DNA of 5,664 nt from Lachnospiraceae bacterium. GTDB taxonomy: Bacteria > Bacillota > Clostridia > Lachnospirales > Lachnospiraceae. The stretch covers positions 1 through 5,664 of the forward strand of contig JAJPZP010000153.1 of assembly GCA_021204285.1 (NCBI GenBank). Direction: 5' to 3'. Both the position numbers and the translations under genes were made by a program. Positions 1 through 4,115 of this stretch are shown piece by piece (positions within the stretch are counted from its first letter, which is position 1; each line of letters starts with the position of its first letter). The notes under the pieces were generated by a model that was not told the DNA's origin, ran no database searches, and saw nothing but the letters and a program-made list of their open reading frames with translations.

Positions 1-174
1 CTCGACGCGCGCGCGGTCGAGGCGATCCGGATCGTAGACCGACTCACCTTTCAGCTCCGTCTCGCGCAGGGGCTTCATCTCCATCTTCCCTTCGAGCGGA
101 TCCGTTCCCCCGTTTATCCAGCGGAGCAGACGCCGGAAACGACTGTTTTCATAATTATCCCTGACTCTGCTCAT
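1..174 (-). CDS. partial antiporter/Mbh-module subunit (N-terminus, runs off left edge)
   Basis: This is the first 58 codons of a gene that leaves the window on the left. The frame is open from the ATG at 174 to base 1. The start is supported by a purine-rich ribosome binding site (GAGAGGAAAAGG) directly upstream, and it overlaps the end of the DUF4040 gene by 20 bases, in keeping with the tight packing of this operon. The visible part (MSRVRDNYENSRFRRLLRWI and onward) is charged and hydrophilic with no membrane segment, so it would be a cytoplasmic N-terminal extension ahead of membrane helices not seen here. Position right after an MbhD-like gene suggests an MbhE- or MrpB-like (MnhB-domain) subunit. 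That identity rests on gene order alone; no family motif is visible in the fragment. Confidence 0.7.
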   Translation of the reverse strand, partial: MSRVRDNYENSRFRRLLRWINGGTDPLEGKMEMKPLRETELKGESVYDPDRLDRARVE

Positions 175-430
175 CCTTTTCCTCTCCCTCGCCGTCATGC
201 AGCGCCTGAATCTTCCGCAGCGTAACAAAGAACAGGATGCTGCTCACGCCCGCACCGACCGCCGCCTCCGTGATCGCCAGATCCGGCGACTCCAGCAGGA
301 ACCAAATCACTGACATGACCAGGCTGTAGGACATGAAGACGATCACCGATATCAGATAGTTTTTGATAAGACTGACCGAGATCGCGCAGAGGATCAGAAA
401 GACCAGCAGAATGATTTTAAAAGTCTCCAT
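155..430 (-). CDS. DUF4040 / MbhD-like antiporter subunit
   Basis: A 91-residue membrane protein with about three hydrophobic segments (roughly residues 4-22, 24-46 and 57-70) and a short acidic tail. The motif PDLAITEAAVGAG at residues 49-61 is the signature of DUF4040, a domain that forms part of the C-terminal region of MrpA in classical Mrp antiporters and is a separate subunit (MbhD) in Mbh-type complexes. Glutamate 55, inside a membrane stretch, is a likely proton-path residue by analogy with the family. The gene overlaps the end of mrpG by 14 bases, and GAGGTG seven bases before the ATG serves as its ribosome binding site. It probably acts in the membrane with the neighbouring subunits in cation/proton exchange. 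Whether the complex is a stand-alone antiporter or tied to a hydrogenase or other oxidoreductase cannot be told from this window. Confidence 0.87.
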   Translation of the reverse strand: METFKIILLVFLILCAISVSLIKNYLISVIVFMSYSLVMSVIWFLLESPDLAITEAAVGAGVSSILFFVTLRKIQALHDGEGEEKDEQSQG

Positions 431-749
431 CGTCCGGCACCTCGCATTCTTCCTCCAGATGTTCGTTCGTCAGCACTTCCATCTGGCCGATCATATGGCT
501 CGAGACCGGCCCTGCCAGCCAGAAAAAGACGATGATCAGCGCGAGCTTCAGCGTCCCCAGATTCAGACCGCTTAAGATCATCAGTCCAATGATAATGAAC
601 AGGATCCCCAGCGAGTCGCCCATCGCTGCGGCATGCATCCGGTTCAACACGTAATGGAAGCGGTAGACCCCGAACACGGCCACGCACAGCGTCAGAAGAC
701 CGATTACAATAAAAATACCGCCTGCCGCCAGCTGTATCCAGGCTATCAT
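417..749 (-). CDS. mrpG: MrpG/MnhG-like monovalent cation/H+ antiporter subunit G
   Basis: A 110-residue membrane protein of the PhaG/MnhG/YufB family (MbhC in Mbh nomenclature). Three hydrophobic segments lie at about residues 7-28, 47-62 and 65-80. The conserved core of the family is present: YRFHYVLNRMHAAAMGDSLG at 29-48 (family pattern YRxxxxxxRxHAaxxxDtlG) and PVSSHMI at 81-87. The tail is acidic and hydrophilic. The start overlaps the stop of mrpF by four bases (ATGA), and AAGGAGG lies ten bases upstream, so translational coupling is likely. MrpG is a small accessory subunit needed for assembly and activity of Mrp-type Na+(K+)/H+ antiporters. Length is close to the usual 100-125 residues, and nothing looks broken. 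Confidence 0.92.
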   Translation of the reverse strand: MIAWIQLAAGGIFIVIGLLTLCVAVFGVYRFHYVLNRMHAAAMGDSLGILFIIIGLMILSGLNLGTLKLALIIVFFWLAGPVSSHMIGQMEVLTNEHLEEECEVPDDGDF

Positions 750-1087
750 TCGTCCTCATCCTCCTTTTCCTCATCCGTCTCCTTGATCAGCAGCTCGCCG
801 CGCTGCTTCTTCTCGCGGTAAGCCCCCTCGTAAATCTTTGTCAGCACGACGACCGCCAGGAAGCTGATCATCGCATAAATCAGACAGACATCGTAGAGAT
901 AACTCTCCCGCATATAGAGAGCCAGAATCGCAATCTCCACAATCGTCATCGTTCCGATCATATTGACCGACACGATCCGGTCCCCGAGCCGCGGTCCCAG
1001 GATCGCACGCAGCAGACACAGGATGATCAGCACGGCAATCACAATCATGCAGAAAAGCAGAAAACTGTGGTAAATCTTCTCGTACAT
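746..1087 (-). CDS. mrpF: MrpF/MnhF-like monovalent cation/H+ antiporter subunit F
   Basis: A 113-residue membrane protein of the MrpF/PhaF family (MbhB-like). Three membrane segments lie at about residues 8-30, 40-58 and 64-83. The conserved cytoplasmic loop GPRLGDRIVSVNMIG at 31-45 matches the family pattern GPxxxDRvvaxnxxg, and the acidic residue of the third helix is seen at D66 (YLYDVCLIYA). The C-terminus after residue 88 is highly charged and ends in a run of Glu and Asp, making it somewhat longer than the classical subunit of about 90-95 residues. The ATG follows the TAG stop of mrpE with no gap (TAGATG). It is the second gene of the operon and is expected to form the membrane core together with MrpE and MrpG. 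Confidence 0.91.
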   Translation of the reverse strand: MYEKIYHSFLLFCMIVIAVLIILCLLRAILGPRLGDRIVSVNMIGTMTIVEIAILALYMRESYLYDVCLIYAMISFLAVVVLTKIYEGAYREKKQRGELLIKETDEEKEDEDE

Positions 1088-1552
1088 CTATTCCACCGCC
1101 TCCATCCTCTTCAGAAGCTTCACAAACACGGAAGTCTCCAGATCCGTATCAAAATCAGAGTCCAGACAGTGTACGTAGAAGTCCGCCCCCTCGAGTCCGA
1201 CCGTGATCGTCCCCGGTGTCAGGGTGATCGAATTTGCCAGGATGACCCGTGCGCTCTCCGTCTTCAGGTCGGTCTTAAAATGCACAATCCGCGGCTCCAC
1301 CTGGTAGACTGGCGTGACGATATAGTGAAGCACCTGCCGGTTTGCCTTCAGAATCTCCGCGATCAGGGTGACGATATACTCCGCCACCAGCGGCGTCAGC
1401 TTCAGCAGGCGAATATCCTTCCGGACGCTATAGCCGAGAAATCTGCAGCAAAAAAGAAAGAGCGCGCTGCAAAGGGCGATCCCGATCAGGAGGATCTCCA
1501 GAGTCACTCTTCCATTGAAGATAATCCACAAGAGCAGAAACGCGATATACAT
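1088..1552 (-). CDS. mrpE: MrpE/MnhE-like monovalent cation/H+ antiporter subunit E
   Basis: First gene of the antiporter operon, 154 residues from the chosen start. Two hydrophobic segments cover about residues 3-37, a third lies near 53-68, and a soluble domain follows. The family hallmark ANSITLTPGTITV is at 106-118, followed by the usual short beta-rich C-terminal domain (VGLEGADFYVHCLD and onward). I start at the ATG at 1552 because GGAGG lies nine bases before it and the protein then begins directly with the first membrane helix, as in family members of about 158 residues. An in-frame ATG at 1579 would add nine residues (MSEERRTGF), but it has no ribosome binding site and sits inside a TATAAT promoter box within a repeat, so it is probably not used. 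It is the MbhA counterpart in Mbh-type complexes. Confidence 0.9.
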   Translation of the reverse strand: MYIAFLLLWIIFNGRVTLEILLIGIALCSALFLFCCRFLGYSVRKDIRLLKLTPLVAEYIVTLIAEILKANRQVLHYIVTPVYQVEPRIVHFKTDLKTESARVILANSITLTPGTITVGLEGADFYVHCLDSDFDTDLETSVFVKLLKRMEAVE

Positions 1553-1561
1553 AAAGCCTGT

Positions 1562-1566
1562 CCTCC
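1562..1566 (-). promoter_or_regulatory. ribosome binding site deciding the mrpE start
   Basis: GGAGG on the minus strand, nine bases before the ATG at 1552. The alternative ATG at 1579 is preceded by AATCACGATATA, which has no Shine-Dalgarno match. This is the main argument for the shorter MrpE. Confidence 0.75.
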
Positions 1567-1577
1567 GTTCTTCGCTC

Positions 1578-1605
1578 ATTATATCGTGATTTCATCACGA
1601 TCCAA
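1578..1605 (-). promoter_or_regulatory. proximal candidate promoter of the antiporter operon
   Basis: On the minus strand, TTGGAT (1600-1605), a 16-base spacer and a perfect TATAAT (1578-1583). The spacer is almost entirely the palindrome at 1583-1601, so a regulator bound there would block polymerase. Transcription would start near 1571, leaving the GGAGG at 1562-1566 in a very short leader and excluding the ATG at 1579. The -35 box is weak (three of six consensus bases), so it may need help or be only a copy of the distal promoter. Confidence 0.45.
1583..1601. repeat. perfect palindrome, operator-like
   Basis: ATCGTGAT, TTC, ATCACGAT: two perfect 8-base arms around a 3-base centre. It fills the spacer of the proximal candidate promoter and touches its -10 box, as expected for a repressor site. 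It could equally be the stem of a hairpin in the leader made from the distal promoter. Confidence 0.6.
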
Positions 1606-1618
1606 TTCGCCGCTCGCC

Positions 1619-1636
1619 GAATGCACCAGTGCATTC
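1619..1636. repeat. perfect palindrome GAATGCAC-CA-GTGCATTC
   Basis: Two 8-base arms around a 2-base centre, lying just downstream of the expected start of the distal antiporter promoter. It may be a protein binding site or the core of a dispersed repeat. A loop of two bases is short for an RNA hairpin, so the helix would open to a loop of at least four. Confidence 0.55.
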
Positions 1637-1651
1637 TTCTCGCTTGCGCTC

Positions 1652-1680
1652 ATTATATACTGATTTTACAAAACAGGCAA
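1652..1680 (-). promoter_or_regulatory. distal (main) candidate promoter of the antiporter operon
   Basis: On the minus strand, TTGCCT (1675-1680), exactly 17 bases, then a perfect TATAAT (1652-1657). This is the best sigma-A-type promoter in the window. It would give a leader of about 90 bases that contains both palindromes and the proximal -10 box. Its -35 box lies 13 bases from the -35 box of the divergent plus-strand promoter. Confidence 0.65.
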
Positions 1681-1681
1681 T

Positions 1682-1693
1682 CCGCTTTTGCGG
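1682..1693. promoter_or_regulatory. palindrome between the divergent -35 boxes
   Basis: CCGC-TTTT-GCGG sits exactly between the -35 boxes of the two divergent promoters (1675-1680 minus and 1694-1699 plus). The symmetry extends into CAA and TTG of the -35 boxes with one unpaired T. It may be a binding site shared by both directions; a four-base arm could also arise by chance. Confidence 0.35.
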
Positions 1694-1722
1694 TTGAATC
1701 TTTGTTTAAATCTTGCTACTAT
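1694..1722 (+). promoter_or_regulatory. candidate promoter of the metallo-beta-lactamase-fold gene
   Basis: TTGAAT (1694-1699), 17 bases, then TACTAT (1717-1722), preceded by TGC, which makes an extended -10 element (TGn). Transcription would start near 1729-1731, giving a leader of about 70 bases that begins just ahead of the inverted repeat at 1736-1774. Confidence 0.5.
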
Positions 1723-1735
1723 GTTAATATAACAG

Positions 1736-1774
1736 TTCAGGACAGCACGAAATGAAAAAACATGCTGCCCTGAA
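1736..1774 (+). promoter_or_regulatory. inverted repeat in the 5' leader of the metallo-beta-lactamase-fold gene
   Basis: TTCAGGACAGCA (1736-1747) and TGCTGCCCTGAA (1763-1774) are complementary over 12 positions with one mismatch, around a 15-base A-rich loop. On the plus strand the mismatch is A-C; on the minus strand it would be a G-U wobble. It ends about ten bases before the ribosome binding site, so it may be a leader hairpin affecting translation or stability, or a repressor site just downstream of the start of transcription. It is not followed by a T-run, so it is not a terminator. Confidence 0.5.
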
Positions 1775-1798
1775 TACCAGAAAAGGGGGGTATACACC

Positions 1799-3391
1799 AT
1801 GAAGCTTGGTTTTGTCGGTGCCGACCACGAGGTCACCGGAAGCTGTCACTACGTGGAGGCCTGTGGGAAAAATATTCTGATCGACTGCGGCATGGAACAG
1901 GGGCGGGACGCCTACGTCAATCAGGACATTCCGGTTCCCATCCACCACATTGACTATGTGCTGCTGACGCACGCGCACATCGACCATTCGGGACGCCTTC
2001 CGCTTTTGTATAAGGAGGGCTTCCGCGGGGACATCATCTCCACCTTCGCCACCAGCGACCTGTGCAGCATCATGCTGCGCGACAGCGCGCACATTCAGGA
2101 GTTTGAAGCGGAGTGGCGCAACCGCAAGGCAAAGCGTGCGGGCGAACCGGAGTATGTGCCGCTCTACACGATGGAGGACGCGCTCGGGGCGATCAGCCGC
2201 TTCCATCCCTGCGACTATGAGCAGAAGATCGATCTCTGCCCCGGGATTCAGGCGCGCTTCCGCGACGTGGGACATCTGCTCGGCTCGTCCTCAGTCGAAC
2301 TGTGGATTACCGAAGGAGACGTTTCGAGAAAGCTCGTCTTCTCCGGCGACATCGGAAATATCAACCAGCCGTTAATCCGGGATCCGCTTCCCACCGAAAC
2401 GGCGGACTACGTGATCATGGAGTCCACCTACGGGGACCGCGTCCACAACGCGCCGCCTGACTACGCCGCGGAGCTCGCTTCCGTGATCAGCAGGACGCTG
2501 AAACGCGGCGGCAATCTGGTCATCCCGGCCTTCGCGGTCGGCAGAACACAGGAACTGCTCTATTTTATCCGTGATATCAAAGAGCGAAATCTCGTGGACA
2601 TCGATTTCCCGGTCTATGTGGACAGCCCGCTGGCGATCGAGGCCACTTCTATTTTCAATAAGAACTACCAGTCCTGCTTCGACGAGGAGGCGATGGAGCT
2701 CGTGCGGGCGGGCATCAATCCAATCCGCTTCGCGGGTCTGCACCTCACAGTCTCGAGCGAAGAGTCCAAGGCGATCAACTTTGACAAAACGCCGAAGGTC
2801 ATCATCTCCGCCTCAGGCATGTGCGAAGCCGGGCGCATCAAACACCACCTGAAGCACAACCTCTGGCGACCGGAGTGCACGGTGCTCTTTGTCGGTTATC
2901 AGGCAAACGGTACACTGGGCCGTGCGCTGCGCGAGGGAGCGGAGCGTGTGAAACTGTTCGGGGAGACAATCGAGGTAAAGGCTGAGATCCGGAATCTGGA
3001 AGGCATCAGCGGACACGCCGACCGGGACGGCCTCCTGAAATGGGTGAGCGCTTTCTCGCCCGCGCCGAAGATGGTCTTCGTCGTCCACGGAGATGACGAG
3101 GTGTGCGAGCACTTTGCTGAAAGCCTGAACCAGGAATATGGTCTCGCCGCCTGCGCGCCCTTCTCCGGCGCGATCTTCGATCTGGCGGCAGACACCTGGG
3201 AAAGAGAAGCGGAGCCGGTGCCCGCGACAGAGAAGCCTGCCGCGAAGCGGAAATCTGACGCCTACGCGCGACTCCTCGAGGCCGGCAAACGGCTTCTGCA
3301 GGTCATCTACCGCAATGAAGGCGGCGCGAACAAGGACCTTGCGAAATTCACCGGCCAGATCAACTCGCTGTGCGATAAGTGGGATCGATAA
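1799..3391 (+). CDS. metallo-beta-lactamase/beta-CASP-fold RNA-processing nuclease (CPSF73-like)
   Basis: A 530-residue cytoplasmic protein with every motif of the beta-CASP metallo-hydrolases: HAHIDH at 58-63 (H58, H60, D62, H63), GHLLGSS with H159, FSGDIG with D184, ESTYGD with E208 (motif A), SGHADRDG with H406 (motif B) and VHGDDE with H430 (motif C). A two-zinc active site is therefore predicted. The metallo-beta-lactamase part spans about 1-210, the beta-CASP insert about 220-345 (including ASGMCEAGRIKHH at 338-350), and the RNA-metabolising C-terminal part about 360-460. Characterised relatives are endo- or exoribonucleases. Residues 467-530 form an extra Pro/Ala/Lys-rich linker and a basic helical tail of unknown role. 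The start has GGGGGG (1785-1790) eight bases upstream. It is monocistronic, divergent from mrpE and convergent with the DUF554 gene. The exact RNA substrate is unknown. Confidence 0.93.
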   Translation: MKLGFVGADHEVTGSCHYVEACGKNILIDCGMEQGRDAYVNQDIPVPIHHIDYVLLTHAHIDHSGRLPLLYKEGFRGDIISTFATSDLCSIMLRDSAHIQEFEAEWRNRKAKRAGEPEYVPLYTMEDALGAISRFHPCDYEQKIDLCPGIQARFRDVGHLLGSSSVELWITEGDVSRKLVFSGDIGNINQPLIRDPLPTETADYVIMESTYGDRVHNAPPDYAAELASVISRTLKRGGNLVIPAFAVGRTQELLYFIRDIKERNLVDIDFPVYVDSPLAIEATSIFNKNYQSCFDEEAMELVRAGINPIRFAGLHLTVSSEESKAINFDKTPKVIISASGMCEAGRIKHHLKHNLWRPECTVLFVGYQANGTLGRALREGAERVKLFGETIEVKAEIRNLEGISGHADRDGLLKWVSAFSPAPKMVFVVHGDDEVCEHFAESLNQEYGLAACAPFSGAIFDLAADTWEREAEPVPATEKPAAKRKSDAYARLLEAGKRLLQVIYRNEGGANKDLAKFTGQINSLCDKWDR

Positions 3392-3411
3392 GACTTTTAT
3401 AATATTATATG

Positions 3412-4113
3412 CTACAAAACCGGTCCTAACAGGGCGGGCAGCAGGTTGCCCACCCTGATTTTCCGTTCAAAGTTTATTTTTACGGCGACGACGTAGATCT
3501 TCACCGAGCCGATCGCAGACAGGTCCGTGATCAGCGCGTCGCTTAAAAATGGTGCGATCAGCGTCGCGGCCAGCGTGATGCCGCCCTCCCAGATCGCGAT
3601 CGGAATCGCGGAGAAGAGGCTGCCGACGCCAAGCGTCGAGGCGAAGACGATCACGATCGCGAAGTCCAGCGCCGACTTGATGATCAGCATGCTCGCATCG
3701 CCGTTCAGCCCGTCCTCGAGCGCACCGACGATCGCCATCGCGCCCACGCAGACCACGAGAGATGTCGTCACGAAGGCCTCCACAAAGCGGGCGTTCTGCT
3801 CCGCATGCACTTTCCGCTTCAGCCACTCCCCAAACTGTTCCAGCTTTTCCTCGATATTCAGAAATTCCCCGACAAGCCCGCCGATCGTCAGTGACAGCAC
3901 AAGAAGCAGCGTCCCCTGCGAGCCAAGGCTTCCGTCTTCCACGGTCAGCATGCCCTGCAGCGCGCCCACAATGCCGACAAAGATTGTCGCCATGCCGAGC
4001 GCCTGCATCATAATATCCTGATAGCGCTGCTTCATACCGCCTCGCACAACCAGACCGATGCCGCCTCCCGCGAGCACCGCAAGCACATTGATAATCGTTC
4101 CCAAACCTTTCAT
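3412..4113 (-). CDS. DUF554 (YdfK/YqgA-like) integral membrane protein
   Basis: A 233-residue protein of normal family length with about seven hydrophobic segments (near 4-23, 40-56, 67-85, 112-132, 150-168, 171-189 and 200-214). Family features are clear: GTIINVLAVLAGGGIGL at the N-terminus, CVGAMAIVGALEDGLNGD at 122-139, KSALDFAIVIVFASTLGVG at 146-164, IAIWEGG at 172-178 and the C-terminal VGNLLPALL at 221-229. The biochemical function of this family is not established; it is often listed as a putative transporter. The gene follows the GH25 gene with two bases between stop and ATG, and its ribosome binding site (GGAG) lies inside the last codons of that gene, so the two are probably co-transcribed and translationally coupled. 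One oddity is that the last membrane segment holds two lysines (K205 and K212). Its stop codon is only 20 bases from that of the convergent nuclease gene. Confidence 0.92.
   Translation of the reverse strand: MKGLGTIINVLAVLAGGGIGLVVRGGMKQRYQDIMMQALGMATIFVGIVGALQGMLTVEDGSLGSQGTLLLVLSLTIGGLVGEFLNIEEKLEQFGEWLKRKVHAEQNARFVEAFVTTSLVVCVGAMAIVGALEDGLNGDASMLIIKSALDFAIVIVFASTLGVGSLFSAIPIAIWEGGITLAATLIAPFLSDALITDLSAIGSVKIYVVAVKINFERKIRVGNLLPALLGPVL
3430..3461 (+). terminator. candidate terminator hairpin after the nuclease gene
   Basis: CAGGGCGGGCA (3430-3440), a 6-base loop and TGCCCACCCTG (3447-3457) form an 11-pair stem with one mismatch, followed by ATTTTCC. It begins 38 bases after the stop at 3391 and lies inside the 3' end of the opposing DUF554 gene, whose conserved VGNLLPALL segment makes up part of the stem. 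The T-run is short, so termination may be partial. On the minus strand the stem has no following T-run. Confidence 0.4.
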
Positions 4114-4115
4114 AA

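Larger units (their letters stand above)
1570..1667. repeat. direct repeat flanking two palindromes (REP- or MITE-like intergenic element)
   Basis: The stretch GCTCATTATAT, two differing bases, then TGATTT occurs at about 1574-1592 and again at 1648-1666, offset by 74 bases. Between and within the copies lie two perfect hairpin-forming palindromes (1583-1601 and 1619-1636) and GC-rich runs (CGCCGCTCGCCG and TCTCGCTTGCGCTC). The layout resembles a short dispersed palindromic element, or a local duplication that copied a -10 region. It carries no open reading frame of its own. Confidence 0.5.

Noticed and set aside
394..774. A minus-strand frame overlapping mrpG in another phase
   Set aside because: Arg/Gly/Asp-rich translation without hydrophobic segments, while the mrpG frame carries all family motifs.
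1067..1663. A 198-codon plus-strand open frame opposite mrpE and the intergenic region
   Set aside because: It is His/Gln/Arg-rich with no family motif, runs antisense to the well-supported mrpE gene and crosses the repeat element; typical of an antisense shadow.
1724..2275. A 183-codon minus-strand open frame opposite the nuclease N-terminus
   Set aside because: It is antisense to the strongly conserved HAHIDH-containing gene, has no recognisable motif and no clear ribosome binding site.
3398..3409. Perfect AT palindrome TATAATATTATA in the convergent gap
   Set aside because: Short and made only of A and T; it has no GC stem or T-run to act as a terminator, and no -35 box at proper spacing supports a promoter.
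3527..4021. A 164-codon plus-strand open frame opposite the DUF554 gene
   Set aside because: Ser/Ala/Pro/Thr-rich low-complexity translation antisense to a clear membrane protein gene; best explained by base composition.
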